Of a stretch of DNA of 64,000 nucleotides, positions 55,535 to 63,539 are shown piece by piece. Numbering within the stretch: position 1 is the first letter of the stretch; every line of letters starts with the position of its first letter. Source of the stretch: Methanobacterium sp. UBA375 (GTDB lineage: Archaea; Methanobacteriota; Methanobacteria; Methanobacteriales; Methanobacteriaceae); assembly GCA_002495625.1 (NCBI GenBank), contig DAGC01000013.1, positions 1-64,000 on the forward strand, read 5' to 3'. The position numbers and the translations under genes are program-made. The notes beneath the pieces were generated by a model. The model had not been told where the DNA came from and did not search any database. It was given only the letters and a program-made list of their open reading frames with translations.

Positions 55535-56893
55535 CTAGAAAGGACCAGCACATAGGGCACAAAGGTCTTCTATGAATGAGGTTCCTCCTTTATATCCGGT
55601 ATATGTCTTGCGCAGAATAACCCGGTCGAAGGCCGGGAAGGAAATACTCAGATATAAAAGCCCCTTTTCCAGAGCATAGTGTTTCTCTTTGGAAGATGCC
55701 AGTAAGACCGCTATCTGTTCCTTATCCACTAGTTGTTTGATTTCATAGGAGTCCTGTTGGTATACTACCTTTGGTTTAAATGGGCTGTCTACATCTGCGA
55801 GCTTCTCTTCGATGGTTTTTCTGACTTCCAGTGGTGGGTTGTCGGTAATGATCACTAGTGACGGGATAAATCCCAGTTCATTGGCTAAAAACCGGGTATG
55901 TCCAAGGGCATAGGTCGTATCACCCACAACAGCAAATGGTAGAGTGGGGAATGCGAAGATCATGAAGTCGGAAGCATTATCCACGTCATCATAGAAATCT
56001 CTGGATTCTTCCTGGATAACCCTATCTAAGGTCTCTGCAGACACATCCAACTTCTCCACTACCGATTCGATAAATGCGGTTGTATCCTGGCCACCGATAG
56101 GTAGATGGGTGAAGGTTAAATAGGGTGTGTTATATTTCTCTTCGAGTTTTTCAACCACTTTTCTGCCTACCCATGGTGAAAATACCAGGTTATACTCTGC
56201 TTCAGGTATCCTTTCAACTGTCTTTAGACCTTCTGGATCACCGAAGATTATGTTCACCTCCAGCCCCAGTTTAGTCAGTATCCTTTTGATCTCCTGTAGA
56301 TCTCCCTTCCAGAATATGTTCTGGAAGGGCACCACTCCAAAGATATTGACTAATCCCTTCTTTTTGGTAGCCTTTTCTGGTAGAAGCTGGTCAACGATGG
56401 CCAGTAAGGTCTCCTCGTAGCCGACGTATGAATCTCCCTTGAAACCCGAGGTATCGGCGTGTATCAAAGGGTAATCAAACTTGGATTTGACGTCCTTTAC
56501 CACGGCCTGGACATCATCTCCAATTAACCCCGGGACACAACCATTTAGCACCACGTACAGGTCGCCATCGATGATTTCAAAGGTATTTTCGATCTGTTCT
56601 TTTAGCCTGCTTTCACCACCGAAGACAACCTCGTCCTGGGACAGGTTACATGAAGGTGTAGCACAACCCCCCACATAGCCTACTCCCTGTATCCCGGCCC
56701 CGTACTGGTAACCAAAGAGGTTAGCGAATCCACAGCCTGATCCTGCGTGGAGGATGGGAATCGCCCGGTCGATGGCCAGCACTGTCCCAATGGCAGATCC
56801 CAGTGCACATGTAAAACGTGGCCCTTCAAGTGGGGGGTATTCGGTATCTGGGCTAGATTCAAATTCTGGTGTTGAATTTATTTCATTGTTCAT
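55535..56893 (-). CDS. Nitrogenase-like component 1, NifK-like subunit
   Basis: 452 residues of the nitrogenase component 1 superfamily. Cys29 (RFTCALGS), Cys54 (GSGCGFANLF) and Cys119 (LNGCVPGLIGDD) correspond to the three P-cluster ligands of a beta subunit. DTSGFKGDSYVGYE and FGDPEGLKTVERIPEAEYNL follow the NifK pattern. Forms a heterotetramer with the NifD-like partner. Its ATG directly follows that gene's TAG (TAGATG), with GAGGGG as ribosome site. It closes the H-D-K operon. Confidence 0.88.
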   Translation of the reverse strand: MNNEINSTPEFESSPDTEYPPLEGPRFTCALGSAIGTVLAIDRAIPILHAGSGCGFANLFGYQYGAGIQGVGYVGGCATPSCNLSQDEVVFGGESRLKEQIENTFEIIDGDLYVVLNGCVPGLIGDDVQAVVKDVKSKFDYPLIHADTSGFKGDSYVGYEETLLAIVDQLLPEKATKKKGLVNIFGVVPFQNIFWKGDLQEIKRILTKLGLEVNIIFGDPEGLKTVERIPEAEYNLVFSPWVGRKVVEKLEEKYNTPYLTFTHLPIGGQDTTAFIESVVEKLDVSAETLDRVIQEESRDFYDDVDNASDFMIFAFPTLPFAVVGDTTYALGHTRFLANELGFIPSLVIITDNPPLEVRKTIEEKLADVDSPFKPKVVYQQDSYEIKQLVDKEQIAVLLASSKEKHYALEKGLLYLSISFPAFDRVILRKTYTGYKGGTSFIEDLCALCAGPF

Positions 56894-58447
56894 CTATTTC
56901 CCCTCCTCTTTAGCTAAAGAAGTTATTTTTCCCTTTTCTTCTTTTTTCACAAATGGTGAATGTTGCCTATAAATTTTTTCCTTATAGGGCTGTCTTACAT
57001 GGGTTCCTAGGGTTTTGTTCAATGTATGGTGTTTGTGGGCTCTCAATAGGAAATTTCCATAGGTTATAAGTCCTATGTAACCATACTGTGGGGAGTTTGG
57101 TGTGGGGTCACCACGGAATGAATGGTGTCTTACTCCGGCAGTGTGGGCTCTTTTGAAGTGTCCCCCTGTAAAGGGGCAGGTTGTATAGACATCGGGTTTA
57201 TGTTTTATGAAAATTTGTTCCAGCTCGTAGGGCTGCATATCAGCCACTACCACATCGAAATCACCAACTTTTTCAATTAACTCTTCAACGGCTTCTGGAA
57301 TCACTTCATCGTATTCATACATACCGATACCTTTCACATCCAGTCCTAGTTCATGGGTTAAAAGTGGAAGGCCTAATCCACGAGCTTGACCACCCCAATC
57401 TAAGACAGTTGCTTCATCTCCTTTAAATTCTTTGCGAAGTGCTTCGAGTTTAGGTTCTATAGCTGCCCTTTCTTCTTCAATTAATTTTTCCACTTCGTTT
57501 TCCTTGCCAGTGAATTCTGCAATTTTTCTAAGCCATGATTCTGTGTTATGTAGTCCAAAGGGCGGAGGGTAGTTGAAGAATGGTACATCGAACTCCTGTT
57601 CTAAACCGTAACCCAAGTAGTTACCCAGTGATCCGCACACTGGGGCGGTGACCGCAGCTTCAGCGAGTATCTCTAACTGCTCAGTGGTGGCTAACTCTGG
57701 GACGAAATTGGGCCTTAATCCTAGTTTGGCTAACAGTCTGGTTAATTCCTGACGGTCGATCCAAGTCAGGCTGAAAGATGCGGGTATGTTAACCAGGTCT
57801 TCCTGTGTTTTTTTAGGTTCTCGAACGAGGTATTTCAAAACTCCGTGCCAGACTGAATCATATCCAGACTGCCAAATACGGGAACGGGTCCCTTCACAAT
57901 GAATGGGTACAATGGTGGCTTTTGTATCGGGCTGTATTTCCCGTACCAACCCCTCTAAATCGTCACCAATTATCCCGGAAACACAGGATGCCAGCACAAA
58001 AATTGATCTAGGTTTATAACGTTCATCGGCAAGTTTGATGGTCTTTCCCAGTTTCTCAGACCCTCCGAAGATAACGTCATTTTCCCTCAAGTTGGAGGTG
58101 AGCCAGTGAAAATCAAGTTCTGGCCGGCCTAATTCCTTAGGGATCCCCTGAAATAGCTGTGGTTGCGCATTTAAATATCCTGCACATCCCACTGGTGCAT
58201 GTGATATTGTAATGCCATCTCTTATGGTCATCAGACGGAGAACAGAGGTGAAATTGGGGCACATAGCGTTTTGCCTGAAAATTCTATCCTGATCCTGTTG
58301 CAGTTCGTGTTTCCTGCTCTTTTCAAGGATTTCGCTGGCCTTCCCATAGAAGGTTTTGGTGGAGTTCCAGAGCTGTTCTTTGGGAAGTGGTGCTGGTTCA
58401 TCTAGATTAATCCTCCATTTTTTATCCTTATTTAATTTTTTAGACAT
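56894..58447 (-). CDS. Nitrogenase-like component 1, NifD-like catalytic subunit
   Basis: 517 residues. P-cluster cysteines Cys63 (NAMCPN), Cys88 (APVGCAGY) and Cys155 (ASCVSGIIGDD) lie almost where NifD has 62, 88 and 154. Cofactor ligands are also kept: Cys271 (APVCGSLGNYLGYGLEQEFD), as Cys275 of NifD, and His442 (VRHHSFRGDP). The catalytic His195 region (HCEGTRSRIWQSGYDS) has no His, so it is probably not an N2-reducing enzyme. The full set of ligands argues against the simpler F430 enzyme CfbD. Best guess: group IV nitrogenase-like reductase, for example of methylthio compounds. Confidence 0.85.
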   Translation of the reverse strand: MSKKLNKDKKWRINLDEPAPLPKEQLWNSTKTFYGKASEILEKSRKHELQQDQDRIFRQNAMCPNFTSVLRLMTIRDGITISHAPVGCAGYLNAQPQLFQGIPKELGRPELDFHWLTSNLRENDVIFGGSEKLGKTIKLADERYKPRSIFVLASCVSGIIGDDLEGLVREIQPDTKATIVPIHCEGTRSRIWQSGYDSVWHGVLKYLVREPKKTQEDLVNIPASFSLTWIDRQELTRLLAKLGLRPNFVPELATTEQLEILAEAAVTAPVCGSLGNYLGYGLEQEFDVPFFNYPPPFGLHNTESWLRKIAEFTGKENEVEKLIEEERAAIEPKLEALRKEFKGDEATVLDWGGQARGLGLPLLTHELGLDVKGIGMYEYDEVIPEAVEELIEKVGDFDVVVADMQPYELEQIFIKHKPDVYTTCPFTGGHFKRAHTAGVRHHSFRGDPTPNSPQYGYIGLITYGNFLLRAHKHHTLNKTLGTHVRQPYKEKIYRQHSPFVKKEEKGKITSLAKEEGK

Positions 58448-58469
58448 AGTTTAGTCTCCCTTTTATAAT

Positions 58470-58489
58470 TAACGTACAAATTTACGTTA
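58470..58489. promoter_or_regulatory. Inverted repeat upstream of the NifD-like gene
   Basis: TAACGTA (58470-58476) and TACGTTA (58483-58489) with a six-base spacer, about 23 bases before the ATG on the minus strand. The TAACG half-site is shared with the palindromes in the NifH-like promoter. It lies inside the operon, so it may control an internal promoter or an RNA event. Confidence 0.5.
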
Positions 58490-58538
58490 TTAAATTTTTT
58501 TCTTTGATTTTCTATTCTTTTTACAGTTTTTTTTACTT

Positions 58539-59420
58539 CTATTCTGCTCCTGGAACCACACATTCCAGATCATGTTCAGTTTCTTTTTGTTCTAAGAGTT
58601 TATCCGACCAGCTTTCCGCCCATATTTTGAGTTCATCACCTTCCAGTGGTGATGGCACATACTCATTATCATTTTTAATTATGTGTTTGGCCAGTTTTCT
58701 GTAGACTCCAGCCTGTTCTGAATCTGGGTCTGATTCTATGGTTGTTTTACCACCCAGCTCTGACCTGGTGACTGTGAGAGATCTGGGTACAAATTCCGCA
58801 ATGGTGCTCTTGGTTTGTAGACTGAAGTCTTCTAAAATCCTTTTTTGAATGGGTAGATTGATCGAGTTGGCAATTATTCCACTAAAAAGAGCCCCGCCAT
58901 TGTTGGAATACTTTTTAATTCCTTTAAACAGATTATTGGCAGCATAAAGTGCCATGAAATCTGCTGAAGAAACAGTGTAGACCTGGCTGGCTACGCCTTC
59001 CCTTATGGGCATGGCAAAACCTCCACATACCACATCCCCCAGTACATCGTATAGTACTACGTCTGGGGAATATTCTTCAAAGACGAATTTTTGTTTTAAA
59101 AATTCAACTGCGGTGATTATGCCTCTTCCCGCGCATCCCACCCCCGGTTCTGGACCTCCAGCTTCTACACAGAGTATTCCATTAAATCCTTCATGGATCA
59201 TATCCTCTAATCCAACGTTCCTTCCATTGCGCAGTGTTTCAAGTACAGTGGGGATGGATTTCCCATTGGTAAGAGTATTTGTAGAGTCACTTTTGGGGTC
59301 ACATCCAATTTGCATTACTGTGTATCCTTCATCAGAAAGGGCTGCACTAATATTGGAAGTCGTGGTGGATTTTCCTATTCCACCTTTACCGTATATTGCG
59401 ATTTCCTTTCGCTTTTTCAT
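58539..59420 (-). CDS. Nitrogenase reductase-like protein (NifH-like)
   Basis: 293 residues. P-loop GKGGIGKSTT (11-20), switch regions, the 4Fe-4S ligands Cys96 (GVGCAGRG) and Cys132 (DVVCGGFAMP), and Arg99 after Cys96 match dinitrogenase reductases. It should pass electrons, with ATP hydrolysis, to the NifD/K-like complex encoded downstream. A strong ribosome site (AAGGGAGGA) precedes the ATG. It is the first gene of the operon, under the double palindrome promoter. No nifE, nifN, nifB or GlnB-type genes are near, so the cofactor would have to come from elsewhere. Confidence 0.9.
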   Translation of the reverse strand: MKKRKEIAIYGKGGIGKSTTTSNISAALSDEGYTVMQIGCDPKSDSTNTLTNGKSIPTVLETLRNGRNVGLEDMIHEGFNGILCVEAGGPEPGVGCAGRGIITAVEFLKQKFVFEEYSPDVVLYDVLGDVVCGGFAMPIREGVASQVYTVSSADFMALYAANNLFKGIKKYSNNGGALFSGIIANSINLPIQKRILEDFSLQTKSTIAEFVPRSLTVTRSELGGKTTIESDPDSEQAGVYRKLAKHIIKNDNEYVPSPLEGDELKIWAESWSDKLLEQKETEHDLECVVPGAE

Positions 59421-59489
59421 ATTTTTCCTCCCTTCAATGATATACGGCCAAACATTTGAGATTTTCTTTTATCAATGTAGTTATTCTTT

Positions 59490-59528
59490 ATAACGATCGT
59501 TATGTTATATAAAATTAACGATCGTTAT
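59490..59528 (-). promoter_or_regulatory. NifH-like promoter: TATA box flanked by two identical palindromes
   Basis: TAACGATCGTTA occurs at 59491-59502 and again at 59516-59527, centres 25 bp apart. Between them lies TTTTATATAAC (minus strand), the TATA box for the operon. One palindrome covers the initiation side and one the BRE side. This is a textbook repressor arrangement; it differs from the NrpR operator GGAA-N6-TTCC of methanogen nif genes. Confidence 0.7.
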
Positions 59529-59666
59529 ATAATATCTGCAGAAAATATTGAACATAAGAATCCATCAAGTTTTGGTATTCCAGTGCCGGTGTTATAACCG
59601 GAATTCAAATATCACACCCCACTAATATCACTAGAAAAGTATGGTGGAACCTATGAATGCAAACTA

Positions 59667-60062
59667 TTGAAGAAGGTAGATCCTCTAATTTTTCATGCAG
59701 AGTATATGCGCAGCCAGAATTTATTGAATGTGAACAAGGATCTTAAAATTCTAAAAATTAAATTGAATTCTTTAAAATTTCCATTCATTGCATTAATCTT
59801 TGGTTCTTATGCTAAAGGAACAAAATCAAAGACATCTGACATAGATTTAATGATTGTATCCGAAAATGGTAGAGAAAAAGAATTTGAAAGTGTAGTGAAC
59901 TTGTTACCTCTAGATATACATCTTGTAACGTTTAATTTTGACGAATTTTTGGCAATGGCAAAAAATAAGGATTATAGTGTTGTGTCCGAGGCATTGAAGT
60001 TAAATATCATCCTTTTAGGTATAGAAGATTATTATAGGGTGTTGGAAGATGTTAGGGAATGA
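59667..60062 (+). CDS. Minimal nucleotidyltransferase (MNT), antitoxin type
   Basis: 131 residues. The catalytic motif Gly46-Ser47-X10-Asp58-X-Asp60 (FGSYAKGTKSKTSDIDLMIV) is that of MNT-type nucleotidyltransferases that AMPylate or pair with HEPN toxins. It starts with TTG without a clear ribosome site, and the frame stays open upstream back to a TAA at about 59598, so an N-terminal HTH may have been lost. Overlaps the HEPN gene by 14 bases. Confidence 0.75.
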   Translation: MKKVDPLIFHAEYMRSQNLLNVNKDLKILKIKLNSLKFPFIALIFGSYAKGTKSKTSDIDLMIVSENGREKEFESVVNLLPLDIHLVTFNFDEFLAMAKNKDYSVVSEALKLNIILLGIEDYYRVLEDVRE

Positions 60063-60590
60063 TAGAATAGAAATTGCAGAGCAAAATTTTAGACAAGATT
60101 TAAGAGATGAATTTATAAAAAAACAAAGCCCGGACACAGATCTAATCCAGGTTTTTATAGATAAATCTAATGACAAAGTTTGGTGGTTGCCGAATATATA
60201 TTTGAAGAAGGAATTTCTCCTATGTGGGTTATTGTATCTTCTTATTATTCCATGTATTATATGTCAAATGCAGTCCTCAATCAACTTGGTTTTAAAGTTG
60301 GTGAAAAAATGTCACACAGAATCACTGCTGATGCATTAATAGTTCAAGTAAGGGATAAATTAAAAAATAGCCTCTTACAAGATTTAGATGAAGCTAAAGA
60401 TGAGTATGCTAAAATAGAAAATTTAACAGATGAAATTATTGAGCTCTATGATCTGGAACATAGAAAGAGGTTAAAGTCTCAATATGTGATGGGTTACGAT
60501 GCTCAAGTTTCTAAATCAAGCACCTCACTTGATAGGGCAAAAAAAATTCGATGTAGAGCTACAAAAACTTTTAGTGGAGCTTTAATATAG
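60049..60590 (+). pseudogene. HEPN-domain toxin gene broken by a frameshift
   Basis: The first frame gives MLGNDRIEIAEQNFRQDLRD and then FIDKSNDK. Near 60180 the HEPN sequence continues in another frame with VVAEYIFEEGISPMWVIVSS, YYSMYYMSNAVLNQLGFKVG, then MSHRITADALI. Together they make a complete HEPN (four-helix) protein of about 180 residues. The shift sits at about 60176-60182 (AAAGTTTGGTGG). Either a toxin mutated away while its MNT partner stays intact, or a read error. Confidence 0.7.
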
Positions 60591-60800
60591 AAATACGCCA
60601 GATGTAGTGATATAATAATTACTTACTTGTCCACTCTTTCCTTACGTATATAAGAATTTATGTTTAATTTTTTTTCCTACTTATTTATTTAGTAAGGTTC
60701 TATTTTTTTCAAGAGACTAATACTATTCCGGAATCTTATTCATTTTTGAAGCAAATTATAAATTTACATTACAACAAATTATATAAGAGGGGTGTGTTTA

Positions 60801-61289
60801 TTGTCGTCCATCTTAAAACTACCCTTAATGGGTAAGAAAGAATATGACCAATTAGTTAAAGAACAGTATCTTAGTAGAATTGCTTTTCTGGGTGAATATC
60901 CTTATATCGCTCCTTTTATGTATGTTTTTGACGGGAAATATCTGTATTTCCTATCCACCAAATATGGTAAGAAGATGGATATGTTTCGCCAAAATCCCCA
61001 TGTAGCAGTGGAAATTGAAAATTACAGTTCCGATCTAGTTGAATATCAATTTATAACCTTACAAGGGACTATAGCAGAAGTAAAAAATAGTGAAGAGAAA
61101 TTTAAAGTAAAAAAATACTTCGTGGACATGATCAACCGTAAAAATCTTTCATCAGGAATTATGGCCGCGTTGGGTCATTCACCAGACGAACCACCAGAAG
61201 CGCTGCTGGAGGAAGAAAAATCCTACGTATGGAAACTGGTAGATGTGACCAACATAATAGGTATAAAAAATAGTGAAAAAATTGATTAG
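60801..61289 (+). CDS. Pyridoxamine 5'-phosphate oxidase-like flavin-binding protein
   Basis: About 162 residues with the split beta-barrel pattern of PNPOx-like proteins: LSRIAFLGEYPYIAPFMYVF, KYLYFLSTKYGKKMDMFRQN and PHVAVEIENYSSDLVEYQFI, ending LVDVTNIIGIKN. Members bind FMN, F420 or heme. Substrate not known; vitamin B6 oxidation is unlikely in this lineage. TTG at 60801 after GAGGGGTG is preferred to a GTG nine bases earlier. Confidence 0.7.
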   Translation: MSSILKLPLMGKKEYDQLVKEQYLSRIAFLGEYPYIAPFMYVFDGKYLYFLSTKYGKKMDMFRQNPHVAVEIENYSSDLVEYQFITLQGTIAEVKNSEEKFKVKKYFVDMINRKNLSSGIMAALGHSPDEPPEALLEEEKSYVWKLVDVTNIIGIKNSEKID

Positions 61290-61321
61290 AATGTGAAAAA
61301 AGAGATCTGGAGGGTATTAAG

Positions 61322-61807
61322 ATGGATTTAAACCTTAAAGATATACCTCGGTTGATTGTTTCTATAATAATTGTTTTTATAGCCGGGGCAGTAGGAACTA
61401 TATTCACCTCGTCTGAGATCCCCACCTGGTATGCTACCCTGGCAAAACCATCCTGGGCACCACCAAATTGGGTCTTCGGACCAGTATGGACCACACTTTA
61501 TGTATTAATAGGTGTTGCATTGTTTCTGGTTTGGAAGGAAGGTGTTGACCGTAAAGATGTTAAAATTGCCCTGTCAGTCTTTGCAGTGCAGCTTGTACTA
61601 AATATTCTATGGTCGGTCATATTTTTCGGTTTCCATTCCCTCCTAGGAGGACTTTTGACTTTAATTATACTATGGATAACTATACTGGCCAATATAATCG
61701 TCTTCTATCGAGTGTCTAAACCAGCCGGGTTACTGTTAGTTCCATACATAGTATGGGTGAGCATTGCTTCCTATCTAAATTACAGTGTTTATCTACTGAA
61801 TATATAA
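61322..61807 (+). CDS. tspO: TspO/MBR family membrane protein
   Basis: 161 residues, five transmembrane helices with the Trp-rich signature SSEIPTWYATLAKPSWAPPN, WVFGPVWTTLYVLIGVALFL. TspO proteins bind porphyrins and sterol-like ligands and respond to light or oxidative stress; the role in methanogens is unknown. It follows the PNPOx-like gene by 32 bases and is probably cotranscribed. Confidence 0.9.
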   Translation: MDLNLKDIPRLIVSIIIVFIAGAVGTIFTSSEIPTWYATLAKPSWAPPNWVFGPVWTTLYVLIGVALFLVWKEGVDRKDVKIALSVFAVQLVLNILWSVIFFGFHSLLGGLLTLIILWITILANIIVFYRVSKPAGLLLVPYIVWVSIASYLNYSVYLLNI

Positions 61808-62011
61808 AAACTTAACACTTCTAGAATTAATGGGTTAATTTATTTAGCATTGCTTAAATTTTTTTTTGTTTTTAAATAAAGTTACGTTTCAAAATGTCTT
61901 AAGCCTAGTCAACCATCTTTTAACAAATTTATTTCATTAAAGATTGTCCTATAATACGTTATCAAGCATGTCGGGGATTGGAAGCATCATTAGTTGAACC
62001 TCCCTTAATTT

Positions 62012-62218
62012 TTATTCAATCAAAATACATTCCCAAGGTTGGGCCTCAGTATCTATGGTGGCGAATAATTCCTTTTCCACATCCTTAAAGAGATCTTCAC
62101 AGTTGAATTTGAGATCATCCGCCTTTTTAACCGGATACATCCTACCTCTAGCGCTTTTAACCACTATGTCTCCCTCTCGGGTTATGCCTATTACTAATTG
62201 TTTTATTTCTTTTGCCAT
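62012..62218 (-). CDS. Small unknown protein
   Basis: 68 residues: LVIGITREGDIVVKSARGRM, YPVKKADDLKFNCEDLFKDV, ending in acidic residues and one Trp-Cys. Beta-rich, soluble. AGGAGAT before the ATG supports translation. I do not recognise the family. Confidence 0.55.
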   Translation of the reverse strand: MAKEIKQLVIGITREGDIVVKSARGRMYPVKKADDLKFNCEDLFKDVEKELFATIDTEAQPWECILIE

Positions 62219-62453
62219 GAATATTATCTCCTATTTCCTTCTACTTCTTCTATATGTAAATTTGTAAGTTTATATACTTGCTTTTTAAATTATTTCCTTT
62301 TTTTCCAGGTTAAAGTTTTCATATTCTAATTGTATTAAACGTGCACTTTTTCGGTAAATCGCATATGTTCGAACAAAATTTAAATATATTGTAAAATTTA
62401 AATATAAGATAAAACAGTAATATACTATAAAAAAGAAATATCTTGTGATACAG

Positions 62454-62690
62454 ATGATAACAACAAAATTATATAATCGATATCAAACTGTTATTCCCGC
62501 CGAAATTAGGAAAAAAATTCATGTTGATCCAGATTCCATTATAGAATGGAGTATTAATGAAAAAGGGAAAGTTGAACTGGAATTCAGGAAAAGGGTGACT
62601 GAAAAGGATTTAATTGGATTGGTTAAAGAAGAATTACCTTATAATTCCGTTGAAATTAAAAAAAGAGCAGGTAAAGGCCTTAAATGGTAA
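62454..62690 (+). CDS. VapB-type antitoxin (AbrB/SpoVT fold)
   Basis: About 78 residues. The swapped-hairpin domain YNRYQTVIPAEIRKKIHVDP, DSIIEWSINEKGKVELEF is followed by a basic tail that would neutralise the toxin. TGTGAT four bases before the ATG at 62454 sets the start. The PIN-domain gene follows after 15 bases, so this is a toxin-antitoxin pair. Confidence 0.75.
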   Translation: MITTKLYNRYQTVIPAEIRKKIHVDPDSIIEWSINEKGKVELEFRKRVTEKDLIGLVKEELPYNSVEIKKRAGKGLKW

Positions 62691-62705
62691 ATTTAGGTGT
62701 TAATC

Positions 62706-63092
62706 TTGATTTTTGTAGATTCTTCCTATATTATTGCTTTGGCGGCAGAAAGGGATCAGTGGCATGAAAATGCTGTGAAAAATATTAGTAAAATAGATAA
62801 AAGGGAAAAAGTCATTACAGAGGCCATGGTTATTGAGTCTATCAATTTAATAGGCAAATGTAAAGGAGGAAAGGTGGGGAAAACCATATTCCAGTACATT
62901 CAGGATAATTATACAATTTATAACCCTCACAATATTCTAAAAAGAGCCATGGAAGAGTTTGTTAAATATGACGGAACTCTGTCATTAGCAGACTGCACAG
63001 CCATTGTAACCATCCAGGATTTAGGAATACACGAAATTATAAGCTTCGATGATGATTTTGATAAAGTTAATGGAATACTAAGAATAAAATAA
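62706..63092 (+). CDS. VapC-type PIN-domain toxin
   Basis: About 128 residues. PIN nuclease acid residues are in MIFVDSSYIIALA (Asp at the start), VITEAMVIESINLIG (Glu), GTLSLADCTAIV (Asp) and ISFDDDFDKV (Asp). VapC toxins cut tRNA or rRNA. TTG at 62706 is preceded by TTAGGTG. Coupled to the antitoxin gene. The four acids appear intact, so it is probably active. Confidence 0.78.
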   Translation: MIFVDSSYIIALAAERDQWHENAVKNISKIDKREKVITEAMVIESINLIGKCKGGKVGKTIFQYIQDNYTIYNPHNILKRAMEEFVKYDGTLSLADCTAIVTIQDLGIHEIISFDDDFDKVNGILRIK

Positions 63093-63274
63093 TATTTTAA
63101 CCACAGTTAATTACGTTTAATATCCTTAAACCAGGTTTATTATATTTTGCAGGTGTGTCCATTTGGTATTTCTAGACCCGGGTTTCAATTATTAATTTCC
63201 AAGTTAGTATTTAATAACAAGATATTTAAGGTCTGAGAACATAAAAGATGTTGTTACCCTAAAGAAAAGGTAAC

Positions 63275-63478
63275 TTGAAAAAATGGACGAAAAAGTGGTC
63301 CAAATACCAAACCAAAGGTGGTGGTTCAATTAAGAGCAAAAGAAGGCTCATATATTGCAACCAACGATTCCGTGTTGTTTTACCCGTTAACTGGGTAAAT
63401 AGAGTGGGAATAAAACACGGCGATTACGTAAACTTGCAAATAGATGGGAACAAGCTCATAGTTAAAAAAAGCGACTAA
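63275..63478 (+). CDS. AbrB/SpoVT-like DNA-binding protein
   Basis: 67 residues as read from TTG at 63275. The core KSKRRLIYCNQRFRVVLPVN, WVNRVGIKHGDYVNLQIDGN is AbrB-like. The N-terminus is unsure: an ATG at 63288 in another frame reads MDEKVVQIPNQRWWFN and stops, resembling the start of such proteins, so a frameshift between them is possible. Confidence 0.55.
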   Translation: MKKWTKKWSKYQTKGGGSIKSKRRLIYCNQRFRVVLPVNWVNRVGIKHGDYVNLQIDGNKLIVKKSD

Positions 63479-63539
63479 AACCACTCTAAAAAATCTATTT
63501 AACCCCTTAATTTTTTGGGATTACAGTAAATTTTAGATT

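Noticed and set aside
55535..59420. F430 enzyme CfbC/CfbD
   Set aside because: CfbD works as a single NflD-type subunit without a K partner and lacks M-cluster ligands. Here D and K are both present and Cys271/His442 are kept.
59490..59528. NrpR operator for nitrogen control
   Set aside because: NrpR sites read GGAA-N6-TTCC. The palindrome here is TAACGATCGTTA.
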